Positions 17,164 to 25,617 of a stretch of 48,889 nucleotides of DNA are shown piece by piece. The DNA lies in the NCBI GenBank assembly GCA_023667695.1, contig JAMOZY010000021.1, positions 1-48,889 of the forward strand, in the 5' to 3' direction. The notes under the pieces were generated by a model. It did not search any database and had not been told where the DNA came from. It saw only the letters and a list, made by a program, of their open reading frames with translations. Numbering within the stretch: the first letter of the stretch is position 1; every line of letters starts with the position of its first letter. Position numbers and translations under genes: made by a program. The DNA is from Clostridium sp. (GTDB taxonomy: Bacteria > Bacillota > Clostridia > Lachnospirales > Lachnospiraceae).

Positions 17164-17652
17164 ATGGGGAGAAAAGCAACAAAAGCATCCGGTAATATAT
17201 TCTACGAGGCAAGGGAAGAAGCCATGAAAGAAAATGATGCATTCAGCAGCCGGGAACGAGCCGCTTCTATCATCGGAATCGACCGTACCAGACTTGCCCG
17301 GATTGAACTGTCAGAGGTGCTTCCATATCAGGAGGAGGTAAAGCTGATTGCCAGGGCATATGACCGGCCGGAATTATGCAACCAGTATTGTACGACCTTG
17401 TGTCCATTAGGCAGTATGACGACCAAAAAAGTCCGAATGGATAATCTGGACCGGCTGATTCTGAATATACTGGGTTCCTTAAAGGATGTATCTGAGATAA
17501 AGGATTCTCTCATTGATATATCTGCGGACGGTATGGTGGATGAAACAGAGCGGCAGGAGTTTATGAGGATTTTGGATATTCTGTCTGAAATTTCAGATTT
17601 GACGAATTCCTTAGAACTCTGGGCAAGAAAAAATCTGGATGATATCAAATAA
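17164..17652 (+). CDS. XRE-type helix-turn-helix protein with a Cys motif
   Basis: 162 residues. Residues about 18-72 look like a helix-turn-helix of the Cro/C1 class (SSRERAASIIGIDRTRLARI, then ELSEVLPYQEEVKLIARAY). A cysteine cluster CNQYCTTLCPLG follows at about 76-87 and may bind a metal. The C-terminal half is a helical, acidic segment (about 95-160) that may form a coiled coil. Proteins of this layout occur in Firmicutes mobile elements and chromosomes; the function is unknown. The ATG has GAAGGAGG upstream. The 240-bp region before it holds no gene I can support; an AT-rich TATGAT-type promoter may lie near 17080. Confidence 0.7.
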   Translation: MGRKATKASGNIFYEAREEAMKENDAFSSRERAASIIGIDRTRLARIELSEVLPYQEEVKLIARAYDRPELCNQYCTTLCPLGSMTTKKVRMDNLDRLILNILGSLKDVSEIKDSLIDISADGMVDETERQEFMRILDILSEISDLTNSLELWARKNLDDIK

Positions 17653-17680
17653 AAGGGGTTCATCAGACATTTAATAATTT

Positions 17681-17814
17681 TATTCCCGCGAGCGATAAGG
17701 AAAATAGCCATGCTTGTATGGATATTTGACGAATGCCGCGATGGTCAAATACCTGCCTCCCTTGGGGCGGAGAGAACAAAATCATGCCCTGTAGCTTGTT
17801 GTGGGGTGTTTGAC
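17681..17814 (+). repeat. CUUG-hairpin interspersed repeat, copy A
   Basis: Related to the elements at 47172 and 48715. Hairpin 1: AAATA...TATTT enclosing CCATG-CTTG-TATGG. Hairpin 2 sits around CCCTTGGGG. Hairpin 3: CCCTGTAG-CTTG-TTGTGGGG, held by Watson-Crick and G-T pairs. A long-range pair GTCAAATA...TGTTTGAC brackets hairpins 2 and 3. It lies between the XRE gene and the lemA-like gene, on the same strand. It has no coding function I can see; a long frame through it merely joins it to the lemA frame. Confidence 0.85.
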
Positions 17815-17837
17815 TTTGTACAGTTATATGGTATAGT
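17810..17837 (+). promoter_or_regulatory. Promoter of the lemA-like operon, -35 inside the repeat end
   Basis: TTGACT at 17810-17815 and TATAGT at 17832-17837, 16 bp apart. The first five bases of the -35 are the last five of repeat copy A. Confidence 0.6.
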
Positions 17838-17877
17838 AGGAATCAGGAACAGAGAGGGTATAGAAGGAGGAGTTAGC

Positions 17878-18435
17878 ATGGGGAATTCAATTGTAGTAGG
17901 AGTAATCGTTGGAATTGTTGTTATTTTATTGATATTGGTGGTCTGGTATGTAAGTACCATGAATAAATTAAGGGCTTCTGCATTAAAGGTGGATGAAGCG
18001 GATTCCGGTATCGACGTGGCGCTGACCAAACGGTATGATGTGTTGACGAAGCAGTTAGCAGTGGTAAAGGAATATACATCCCATGAAAGCAAGACCCTGT
18101 TCGAGACGATTCGGCTTCGTTCTGGTATGTCGGTAGATGAGAAGATTCAGGCGGCAAATACGATGACGGAGGTTGGGAAGCTGTTCCGATTGACAGCAGA
18201 AGCATATCCGGAATTGAAATCCAGTGCCAATTATATTGCGTTACAGAACAGCATTACGGATGTGGAAGAGCATTTACAGGCGGCGAGACGGCTGTACAAT
18301 GCCAATGCGACAGATTATAATACCAGGATTGTTATGTTTCCGGCTTCCATTGTGGCGAATATGCTAGGCATGAAGAGCCGGACCTTATTCCAGGCAGAGG
18401 AGTATAAGCGGAGTGATGTGGAGATGAAGTTTTAG
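17878..18435 (+). CDS. LemA-family membrane protein
   Basis: 185 residues from the ATG at 17878 after GAAGGAGGAGTTAGC. An upstream extension of the frame passes through the repeat and promoter and is not used. It has an N-terminal transmembrane helix (about 7-28), then a LemA helical bundle with the family phrases LKVDEADSGIDVALTKRYDV and LKSSANYIALQNSITDVEEHL near 115-140. LemA proteins are N-out membrane proteins of unclear biochemical role. It is followed by two DUF3137 genes, a pairing seen in other bacteria. Confidence 0.93.
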   Translation: MGNSIVVGVIVGIVVILLILVVWYVSTMNKLRASALKVDEADSGIDVALTKRYDVLTKQLAVVKEYTSHESKTLFETIRLRSGMSVDEKIQAANTMTEVGKLFRLTAEAYPELKSSANYIALQNSITDVEEHLQAARRLYNANATDYNTRIVMFPASIVANMLGMKSRTLFQAEEYKRSDVEMKF

Positions 18436-18443
18436 AGGGACAG

Positions 18444-18507
18444 AAGCTGTTATGAGCGCTGTGTCGGAGAGGTAAGACGATTGTTCCGACTAGTCTTATA
18501 ACAGCTT
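18444..18507 (+). terminator. Structured intergenic hairpin with possible pseudoknot, between lemA and DUF3137 genes
   Basis: Outer arms AAGCTGTTAT (18444-18453) and ATAACAGCTT (18498-18507) are perfect complements, followed by a T-rich stretch. Inside, GTCGGA/TCCGAC (18463/18485) and TAAGAC/GTCTTA (18473/18493) interleave, so they form either a pseudoknot or two mutually exclusive hairpins. It may be a leaky terminator or attenuator that lowers DUF3137 expression relative to LemA. Confidence 0.55.
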
Positions 18508-18537
18508 TTACTTTTATAAGAAAGGGGCAGGTGAAGG

Positions 18538-19674
18538 ATGAAGGAGCTGAATTTGAATGCGGACAGAATTTTGAGCATACTGGAGCCGCTACGAAAACAA
18601 CAGGTTATGTGGCAGATGATATGTATAGGTTTCATTGTGCTGGGAATGGCATTGTTTTCGCAAACTCCGGCCAATTCCCGCAGCAGCAATGGAATGGCGG
18701 TCTTTGTCATAGGTATGCTTCTTATCGGTGTTGGATTCTTTGCCGGACATCGATTGACTGCAGTGAAGAAGCAGTATACGAATACATATAAAAAGCTGGT
18801 GGCAGAGAAGGTGCTGCAGGCATGCTTTGAGAATGCACACTATTCTCCGGAGCAGGGCTTTAGCCGGGATGAGTTTACCATGGCAGGTGTATTTTCCATG
18901 TGGGGATACGACTTTTCTTATCATTCAGAGGACTTGATTACCGGTATGCATTCCGGAGTAGAATTTCAACAGTCCGATGTCAGGGTAACCCATCGTTCCG
19001 GTGGAAAAAGACGCAGAACAGTAGTGGATGTAGATGGGAGGCTGACCCGTTTTCGTTATGATAAGGATATTCGGGGCAGGATACTGATAACCTCGAAAAA
19101 CTTTTCGCCGGTTTCCGGCTCTTTGCTCTATATGTTCGGAAACGGAAGGAATACAGAATTCATAGAGAAATGCATGGGGGATTCCCTGAAGGCTGTTTCG
19201 ATGGAGGATGTGGATTTTAATCAACGCTTTATGACATATGCAACGGATGCACACAGCGTCTATTATCTGCTGACGCCTCCGGTCATGGAGTATTTGAAGC
19301 ATTTGTGCAGTATGGATCAGAAGCTTAGTATCAGCTTTGACGGAATATTTCTATATATTCTCCGAACCGGAAAAGGAGGAATCTTTGAACCGCCGTCGCA
19401 ACACACCCTGGATATAGCTGCTGAGGTAAATAAAAGCTATCGGGAGCTTCAGGAGATTGTTTATTGTATCGAAGCACTGCGTCTGGATGAGCAGCAGGAG
19501 CGGAAGGAACGATTAAAAGAAGAAAAGAGTATGAAGGGGACGGAACCGGTAAAAAATAAGCGGGAGGAAGAATTATATAAGGAATTGAAGGAAGCTGGAA
19601 GCCGATATGAGGCAGAGGCAACCCAGGCAGTAGAGGATAATGATTTTGAAGGAATTGGATGGGATAAATTTTAG
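18538..19674 (+). CDS. DUF3137-like membrane protein (first paralogue)
   Basis: 378 residues. Two transmembrane helices (about 18-38 and 50-72) are followed by a helical part with FENAHYSPEQGFSRDEF. Then comes the DUF3137-type beta-rich domain (SEDLITGMHSGVEFQQSDVR, a VDGRLTRFRYDKDIRGRILI stretch and FDGIFLYILRTGKGGIFEPP). The C-terminus (about 320-378) is charged and helical. The function is unknown; the family travels with LemA, which suggests a shared membrane complex. AAGGGGCAGGTGAAGG precedes the ATG. The next gene is a diverged paralogue 24 bp downstream. Confidence 0.78.
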   Translation: MKELNLNADRILSILEPLRKQQVMWQMICIGFIVLGMALFSQTPANSRSSNGMAVFVIGMLLIGVGFFAGHRLTAVKKQYTNTYKKLVAEKVLQACFENAHYSPEQGFSRDEFTMAGVFSMWGYDFSYHSEDLITGMHSGVEFQQSDVRVTHRSGGKRRRTVVDVDGRLTRFRYDKDIRGRILITSKNFSPVSGSLLYMFGNGRNTEFIEKCMGDSLKAVSMEDVDFNQRFMTYATDAHSVYYLLTPPVMEYLKHLCSMDQKLSISFDGIFLYILRTGKGGIFEPPSQHTLDIAAEVNKSYRELQEIVYCIEALRLDEQQERKERLKEEKSMKGTEPVKNKREEELYKELKEAGSRYEAEATQAVEDNDFEGIGWDKF

Positions 19675-19698
19675 AAGCAGCGTGGAGAAAGGAAGAAA

Positions 19699-20862
19699 AT
19701 GGAAGGATTGAATTTAGATATTGCTGGTGTTCAGAAGAAAATGAGAAAATTTCAAAGATTAATTCAGGCAATGCATATTTTGAAAGGATTTTTTTGTTTT
19801 GGGGTAACCTTATTGGCATTAGGCCCTGCGTTATGTTCTACGATTGCACAGTTGATTCTTTCTGAGGACAGAGCCAATATATGGGTTCCTGCACTGGAAC
19901 CAATTTTTACATATGGAAGTATGTTCATTGGCGGGTTAAGCCTGGTTCTGCTTATAGTTGTTATTTTTACAGAGGGCAGATTTAAAAAGCGGTATTTTGA
20001 TCAGTATAAGGAGCTTTTGCAACTGGAAAAGATTTTGAATACTTTTTTTGATGATGTGGTCTATTCTCCGGAACAGGGGTTAACCAGGGGGGAATTTGAG
20101 CAGACAGGTGTGTATCTCTGTGACAGAGGACATTATCGTTCGGAGGATTTGATTACTGCCAGCTATCAGGGAATTGATTTTAAACAGTCGGATGTCGAGT
20201 TATATACCTATACGGGCGGAAAACATAAGAGAAAGGTAGTGTATGTGGACGGAAGGGTGGCTCAGTTCCATTATAAGAAGGAAATTCGGGGAAAGATACT
20301 GATTGCCTCGAAAGGCTTTGTTCCAAAAACCGCTACCGTATTTGCCAATGGAGAACCTGTGTATACACAGAAGGAAAAGGAGCATATTGGGGATATGGGT
20401 ATCGTTTCTATGGAGGATATGGACTTTAATGATAAGTTTACCGTATATACGAGCGACCCCCATAGTGCCTATTATTTCCTTACCCCTCATGTTATGGAGT
20501 ATATGAAGGGACTTTGGGGGATGGATGCTAAAATCAGCATCAGCTTTGACGGAGAATATCTGAATATCCTGCGGAGCGGTTCCGGTGGTATCTTTGAACC
20601 GCCGCTGCATGGAAATATTGATATATCCAAACAGCTTCGTGTGATTGAAGGGGAGCTTCAGGAAATTGTCCGCTGCATTGAGGCACTTCGCTTGGATGAA
20701 AAGCAGCAACAGATGGAAGAATTAGAAGAGGCGTTACACCGGGAGGAGAAACAGGAAAAGGAAGCAGAGCAAATACAGAAGCAGACACAGGAAGAGAAGC
20801 GGGTGCAGGAACAGGGGGCAAAGCAGGAGTATAAAACGGCTTTTAAATTAAAACTCGAATAG
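19699..20862 (+). CDS. DUF3137-like membrane protein (second paralogue)
   Basis: 387 residues. It has the same layout as the gene before it: two transmembrane helices (about 28-55 and 72-95), VVYSPEQGLTRGEFEQTGVY, SEDLITASYQGIDFKQSDVE, VDGRVAQFHYKKEIRGKILI, and FDGEYLNILRSGSGGIFEPP. The C-terminal 65 residues are a Glu/Lys/Gln-rich coiled coil, longer than in the first copy. This is a tandem duplication followed by divergence. AGAAAGGAAG precedes the ATG. It is last in the LemA operon; the MarR promoter begins three bases after its stop. Confidence 0.78.
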   Translation: MEGLNLDIAGVQKKMRKFQRLIQAMHILKGFFCFGVTLLALGPALCSTIAQLILSEDRANIWVPALEPIFTYGSMFIGGLSLVLLIVVIFTEGRFKKRYFDQYKELLQLEKILNTFFDDVVYSPEQGLTRGEFEQTGVYLCDRGHYRSEDLITASYQGIDFKQSDVELYTYTGGKHKRKVVYVDGRVAQFHYKKEIRGKILIASKGFVPKTATVFANGEPVYTQKEKEHIGDMGIVSMEDMDFNDKFTVYTSDPHSAYYFLTPHVMEYMKGLWGMDAKISISFDGEYLNILRSGSGGIFEPPLHGNIDISKQLRVIEGELQEIVRCIEALRLDEKQQQMEELEEALHREEKQEKEAEQIQKQTQEEKRVQEQGAKQEYKTAFKLKLE

Positions 20863-20864
20863 AC

Positions 20865-20929
20865 TTGACAATATAAAAAGAAGTGATAGAATATAGTTCG
20901 CATACGAATTGTTCGTAAGCGAACTATAT
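20865..20929 (+). promoter_or_regulatory. Promoter and MarR-type operator of the ABC exporter operon
   Basis: TTGACA at 20865-20870 with TAGAAT at 20887-20892 (16 bp). Directly on the start region lies an inverted repeat with 18-bp arms (20891-20908 and 20912-20929), a three-base centre and one mismatch. It is built of two smaller palindromes TTCG-N4-CGAA. This is the expected place and form for an autoregulating MarR site. Confidence 0.8.
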
Positions 20930-20940
20930 TTGCGTTTCTA

Positions 20941-21060
20941 TATGATTTATGACACAGAATATCACTGCTTGGAAGGCAGGTGTAATTTATAATTGTCTGA
21001 GTCATGCATACCGTGCTTACCCTTTCTTTTGGCTCAGTCGAAGGGCTTATGTAAATCATA
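20941..21060 (+). ncRNA. Candidate structured leader RNA of the marR-ABC operon
   Basis: The 120-nt leader is closed by a perfect 9-bp pair, TATGATTTA (20941-20949) with TAAATCATA (21052-21060). Inner pairings include CACTGC/GCAGGTG (one bulge), GCA-TACCG-TGC, CTGAG/CTCAG and CCCTT/AAGGG, some of which compete. The ribosome site (AGGAGGG, 21066) begins only six bases after the closing stem. It does not match a riboswitch class I know; it may be a cis-regulatory RNA or just a long leader. Confidence 0.35.
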
Positions 21061-21079
21061 ATTTCAGGAGGGATTATTA

Positions 21080-21757
21080 TTGAAGCAATCAGAGCATTTG
21101 GGCGGAAAAGTAATCATATTGTCCAATCAGGTTAAGCATTATCTGCACCAGGCGGCGGAGGCGGAGGGAATCAGCGGTTCCCAGAGCCGGATTCTGCATT
21201 TTCTGGTACGGGAATCTGCTGGGCGTGATATTTACCAGAAGGATATAGAAGATAAGTTTTTCCTTCGACGGTCTACCGTTACCCAGACCTTACAGAGTAT
21301 GGAACGAAATGGCTTGATTACCCGGTGCAGTGTTGCCAGTGACGCCAGATTAAAAAAGCTGGTGCTAACGGATTACGGGCGGGAGCTGAGTGCCAGAATT
21401 GAGGCACGAGTGGAGAAGATGGAGAGTCATCTGGCACACAATCTCAGTCAGGAAGAGATTACTGCTTTTCATCATCTGATGGAGAAAATGAGTAGGAATA
21501 TGACAGAAATCGGCGCTCCCCAGGATATTTGGAGGAAACCGGATGGAACACGGAGTGATATACAGAATGAAACAATGAATGAGAAATTAAGTGAGACACC
21601 AAATGAGACAATGAATGGGAAACCAAGTGAGATACCAAATGAGACAATGAATGGGGAACCAAGTGAGACACCAAATGAGACAATGAATGGGGAACCCAAA
21701 GAGATATTAAAAGAGACATCAAATGAAATCCAGAAGAAAGGAGAGACATCATGTTAA
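21080..21757 (+). CDS. MarR-family regulator with a tandem-repeat tail
   Basis: 225 residues, TTG start at 21080 seven bases after AGGAGGG. Residues about 1-150 are a normal MarR winged helix (SQSRILHFLVRES; then EDKFFLRRSTVTQTLQSMER as the recognition helix; wing GLITRCSVASDARLKKLVLT). The C-terminal 65 residues are unusual: four to five 12-residue units of the SETPNETMNGEP type, predicted disordered. It overlaps the first ABC gene by 7 bp and very likely represses its own operon through the inverted repeat upstream. Confidence 0.88.
   Translation: MKQSEHLGGKVIILSNQVKHYLHQAAEAEGISGSQSRILHFLVRESAGRDIYQKDIEDKFFLRRSTVTQTLQSMERNGLITRCSVASDARLKKLVLTDYGRELSARIEARVEKMESHLAHNLSQEEITAFHHLMEKMSRNMTEIGAPQDIWRKPDGTRSDIQNETMNEKLSETPNETMNGKPSEIPNETMNGEPSETPNETMNGEPKEILKETSNEIQKKGETSC
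21554..21697. repeat. 36-bp tandem repeat in the marR 3' end
   Basis: Three close units at 21590-21625, 21626-21661 and 21662-21697, with a degenerate unit before (21554-21589) and traces after. Each encodes 12 residues (S-E-T/I-P-N-E-T-M-N-G-E/K-P). Copy changes keep the frame. Confidence 0.9.
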
Positions 21758-23502
21758 AGACATTGGGAAAACAGATTAAAGAATTTTTAGGCGCATCGAT
21801 TGCAACCCCTTGCTTTATGCTGCTTGAGGTATTGATGGAAACCGTAATTCCGTTGATGATGTCATCCATTATTGATGATGGTGTAAATGTGCCGGGCGGT
21901 GACATTCATCATATCTGTGTAGTCGGGATATGGATGGTAGCAGCGGCAGGGATTGGTCTGTTTGCAGGTATTATGGGAGGAAAATATGGTGCTTATGCAT
22001 CGGCAGGACTGGCAAGAAATCTGCGGCGGGCAATGTTTGGCAATATTCAGACCTATGCCTTTTCCAATATTGATAAGTACAGCACAGCAGGGCTGGTTAC
22101 CCGTCTGACTACGGATGTGACGAATGTACAGAATTCCTACATGATGGTTCTGCGTATGGGTATGCGGGCGCCGGCAAGCCTGATTTGCGCTATGATTGCG
22201 GCATTTTTAGTCAATGCGAAGGTGGCAAGCATTTATCTGATTGCAGTCATCCTGTTAAGTGGAATTCTGGGTGTGATTATGGTGAAGGCAAACAAGTACT
22301 TTAATATTGTATTCCGTAAATATGATGATTTGAATGCCAGTGTGCAGGAGAATGTATCGGCAATCCGCGTGGTAAAGGCATATGTGCGGGAAGAATATGA
22401 GACCAATAAGTTTGCACAGGCAAGTGCAAAGGTATATAACATGTTTGTCAAAGCGGAGAGTATCCTTGCGTTTAACATGCCGGTCATGATGACTACGGTA
22501 TATACCTGTATCCTTCTCATTAGCTGGGTGGGAGCGCATATGATTGTGGCAGATAATCTGACGACTGGAAACCTTATGAGTCTGCTGGCATACTGCATGA
22601 ATATATTGATGAGTCTGATGATGCTCTCCATGGTATTTGTTATGATTAGTATGAGTATGGCAAGTGCGGAACGGATTGCAGAGGTAATTGATGAAACCAG
22701 TGATTTGCAGAATCCAGCCCAGCCGGTTACCCAGGTGGCAGATGGAAGTATTGCCTTTCAAGATGTAAGCTTCCGGTATAAGAAGGAAAGCGGAGAACCG
22801 GTATTAAAGGATATTAACCTTAGGATTCAGTCCGGCGAAACCATAGGAATCATTGGTGGAACGGGAAGTGCCAAAACCAGTCTGGTTAGTCTGATTAGCC
22901 GCTTATATGATGCAACAGAGGGAAAAGTAACCGTAGGCGGTGTGGATGTAAAGGAATATGATATGGAGGTTCTTCGAAATCAGGTATCGGTGGTTTTACA
23001 GAAGAATACGTTATTTAGCGGTACGATTTATGAGAATCTCCGCTGGGGCGATAAAGAGGCAAGCGATGAGGAGTGCCAAAGAGCCTGTCGTCTCGCCTGT
23101 GCGGAGGAATTCATTGAACGGCTGCCCAAAAAGTATGATACTTATATTGAACAGGGGGGAGCCAATGTATCCGGTGGACAGAAGCAAAGGCTTTGTATTG
23201 CAAGAGCATTGTTGAAAAAGCCGAAAATACTGATTTTGGATGATTCCACCAGTGCAGTAGATACCGCTACGGATGCGAAGATTCGGAATGCTTTTGCAGA
23301 GGAGATACCGGATACTACGAAGATTATTATCGCACAGCGGATTTCCAGTGTGCAGAATGCAGACCGTATCGTAGTCATGCAGGAAGGGGAAATCCATGGA
23401 GTTGGAACCCACGAGGAGCTGCTACGGGAGAATTCCATTTACCGGGAGGTATATGAATCCCAGACCTCCGGCGGTGGTGATTTTGATGAGAAACAGGATT
23501 AG
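21751..23502 (+). CDS. Heterodimeric ABC exporter, subunit with degenerate catalytic site
   Basis: 583 residues: six transmembrane helices (about 15-310) and a nucleotide-binding domain. Walker A is GGTGSAKTS and the signature is VSGGQKQR. Walker B is LILDDSTSAVD, with Asp in place of the catalytic Glu, and the H loop is replaced by AQRIS (Gln for His). This is the pattern of the non-hydrolysing half in heterodimeric exporters such as BmrCD/TM287. The partner is the next gene. Multidrug or lipid export is likely; the substrate is unknown. The gene overlaps marR and is controlled with it. Confidence 0.92.
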   Translation: MLKTLGKQIKEFLGASIATPCFMLLEVLMETVIPLMMSSIIDDGVNVPGGDIHHICVVGIWMVAAAGIGLFAGIMGGKYGAYASAGLARNLRRAMFGNIQTYAFSNIDKYSTAGLVTRLTTDVTNVQNSYMMVLRMGMRAPASLICAMIAAFLVNAKVASIYLIAVILLSGILGVIMVKANKYFNIVFRKYDDLNASVQENVSAIRVVKAYVREEYETNKFAQASAKVYNMFVKAESILAFNMPVMMTTVYTCILLISWVGAHMIVADNLTTGNLMSLLAYCMNILMSLMMLSMVFVMISMSMASAERIAEVIDETSDLQNPAQPVTQVADGSIAFQDVSFRYKKESGEPVLKDINLRIQSGETIGIIGGTGSAKTSLVSLISRLYDATEGKVTVGGVDVKEYDMEVLRNQVSVVLQKNTLFSGTIYENLRWGDKEASDEECQRACRLACAEEFIERLPKKYDTYIEQGGANVSGGQKQRLCIARALLKKPKILILDDSTSAVDTATDAKIRNAFAEEIPDTTKIIIAQRISSVQNADRIVVMQEGEIHGVGTHEELLRENSIYREVYESQTSGGGDFDEKQD

Positions 23503-23514
23503 GAGGTGGAAGCA

Positions 23515-25410
23515 ATGAAAGCAGGAAGAAATGTACCAAGAACGAATCCCCCAAAGAATGCCGGAAAGCTTCTGTCCCGTTTGCTGGGAATCCTAATGAA
23601 GCAGTTTGGCGTACAGATTATTATTGTGGCAGTCTGTATTATTGTGAATGTTCTGGCAAATGTACAGGGAACCATGTTTATGCAGACATTGATTGACGAC
23701 TTTGTAGAACCGCTGTTAAAAGCGTCTACACCGGATTTTCAGCCCTTGTTAAGGGAACTGGTCCGTGTGGCAGCATTTTATGTAGTGGGTATCGTTGCTG
23801 CATATGCTTATAATCGGATTATGGTAAATGTTACGCAGGGGATGTTGAAATATTTTCGAGATGAGATGTTCCGGAAGATGGAACGGCTTCCCATCCGGTA
23901 TTTTGATACCCATGCGCATGGTGATATCATGTCCATTTATACCAATGATACGGATACCCTCCGTCAGATGATTAGTCAGTCCATGCCACAGCTATTTTCC
24001 AGTGCCATTACTGTTATCAGTACCACTGTATGTATGCTGATGTTAAATATCCCATTAACCATCCTGACTTTTGCCATGGTAGGAATCATGCTGGTTCTGA
24101 CCAGAAAAATCGGTGGATTGTCAGCAAAGTATTTTATTGCTCAGCAAAAGGATATCGGCGGTCTGAATGGTTATATTGAGGAAATGATGGAAGGGCAGAA
24201 GGTAGTTAAGGTATTCTGCCACGAAGAAGAGAACATGGAGCGGTTTAATCAATTGAACGACCAGCTGTTTGACAGTGCATATAAAGCAAATAAATTTTCA
24301 AATATTCTGGGACCGATTAATGCACAGATTGGAAATATCAGCTATGTGGTCTGTGCCATTACAGGAGGCATCCTTGCTATCGGAAATGTGGGTGGCTTCA
24401 CCCTTGGAGGACTGGCGAGCTTCTTAACTTTTAATAAGAGCTTTAATATGCCGATTAATCAAATCAGTATGCAGATTAATGCTATCGTTATGGCACTGGC
24501 AGGCGCAGAGCGTATCTTCCGTTTGCTTGACGAGGAACCGGAGCTGGATGAGGGATATGTTACGCTGGTAAATGCAAAGCGTGAGCAGGGGCAATTAGTG
24601 CCATGTAAAGAACGTACCGGACTTTGGGCATGGGAGCATAAGCATCAAAATGGCGATGCCACCACCTATGTAGAGCTTCAGGGAGATGTAGTGTTTGATG
24701 ATGTGGACTTTGGATATAATGATGAAAAAATCGTACTGCATAATGTGAAGCTCTATGCACAGCCGGGGCAGAAGATTGCATTTGTAGGCTCTACCGGTGC
24801 CGGTAAGACGACGATTACCAATCTGATTAATCGGTTTTATGATATACAGGATGGTAAGATTCGGTATGACGGGATTAATATTAATAAGATAAAGAAGGCA
24901 GATTTACGACGCTCCTTGGGAATCGTATTGCAGGATACCCATTTATTTACTATGACGGTAAGAGAAAATATCCGGTATGGAAGACTGGATGCTACGGATG
25001 AAGAGGTAGTTGCAGCAGCGAAGCTGGCGAATGCAGATGGTTTTATCCGCAGGCTGCCAAAGGGATATGATACAGTATTGACCGGAGATGGTTCGAACTT
25101 AAGTCAGGGACAGCGGCAGTTGTTAGCGATTGCCAGAGCTGCTATCGCAGACCCGCCGGTATTGATTCTGGATGAAGCAACCAGCTCTATTGATACCCGG
25201 ACGGAACGGCTGGTACAGGATGGCATGGATAAGCTGATGGCAGGCAGGACGACCTTTGTTATCGCCCATCGGCTGTCAACAGTGCGGAATAGTGATTGTA
25301 TCATGGTGCTGGAACAGGGCAGGATTATAGAGCGGGGGACGCATGATGAATTGATAAAGGAACAGGGAAGGTACTATCAGTTGTATACTGGTAATGCGGT
25401 GATAGGGTAG
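23515..25410 (+). CDS. Heterodimeric ABC exporter, catalytically complete subunit
   Basis: 631 residues from the ATG at 23515, eight bases after AGGAGG; an in-frame GTG at 23506 lies on the ribosome site. Six transmembrane helices are followed by a nucleotide-binding domain. A linker insert at about residues 345-395 (ending near YVELQGDVVF) separates them, typical for the B subunit of these pairs. Walker A is GSTGAGKTT, the signature is LSQGQRQ, Walker B is LILDEATSSID with the catalytic Glu, and the H loop is IAHRLS. It pairs with the preceding degenerate half and ends the operon. Confidence 0.93.
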   Translation: MKAGRNVPRTNPPKNAGKLLSRLLGILMKQFGVQIIIVAVCIIVNVLANVQGTMFMQTLIDDFVEPLLKASTPDFQPLLRELVRVAAFYVVGIVAAYAYNRIMVNVTQGMLKYFRDEMFRKMERLPIRYFDTHAHGDIMSIYTNDTDTLRQMISQSMPQLFSSAITVISTTVCMLMLNIPLTILTFAMVGIMLVLTRKIGGLSAKYFIAQQKDIGGLNGYIEEMMEGQKVVKVFCHEEENMERFNQLNDQLFDSAYKANKFSNILGPINAQIGNISYVVCAITGGILAIGNVGGFTLGGLASFLTFNKSFNMPINQISMQINAIVMALAGAERIFRLLDEEPELDEGYVTLVNAKREQGQLVPCKERTGLWAWEHKHQNGDATTYVELQGDVVFDDVDFGYNDEKIVLHNVKLYAQPGQKIAFVGSTGAGKTTITNLINRFYDIQDGKIRYDGININKIKKADLRRSLGIVLQDTHLFTMTVRENIRYGRLDATDEEVVAAAKLANADGFIRRLPKGYDTVLTGDGSNLSQGQRQLLAIARAAIADPPVLILDEATSSIDTRTERLVQDGMDKLMAGRTTFVIAHRLSTVRNSDCIMVLEQGRIIERGTHDELIKEQGRYYQLYTGNAVIG

Positions 25411-25617
25411 CCATAAATCAAGGCTTACGTGAAAACCATAATTTATGTTACAATATTTTTTGAATTATGTACCCACTAATAACATGCCTATAAATTTATA
25501 CATTTCTGATGTATAAAACATATTCAATGGTTTCCCATGCCTTGAAATAAGCAACCCAATATAGTATGATAAATTTTAATTTATTAAGTCAATCGGAAGT
25601 TCAATAGGACAATTTAT

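Noticed and set aside
17710-17877. Upstream extension of the lemA-like frame through the repeat
   Set aside because: It covers a structured repeat and the promoter, has no ribosome site, and the LemA family start with GAAGGAGG lies at 17878.
21459-21905. Repeat-containing minus-strand frame opposite marR
   Set aside because: Shadow of the 36-bp tandem repeat; no translation signals.
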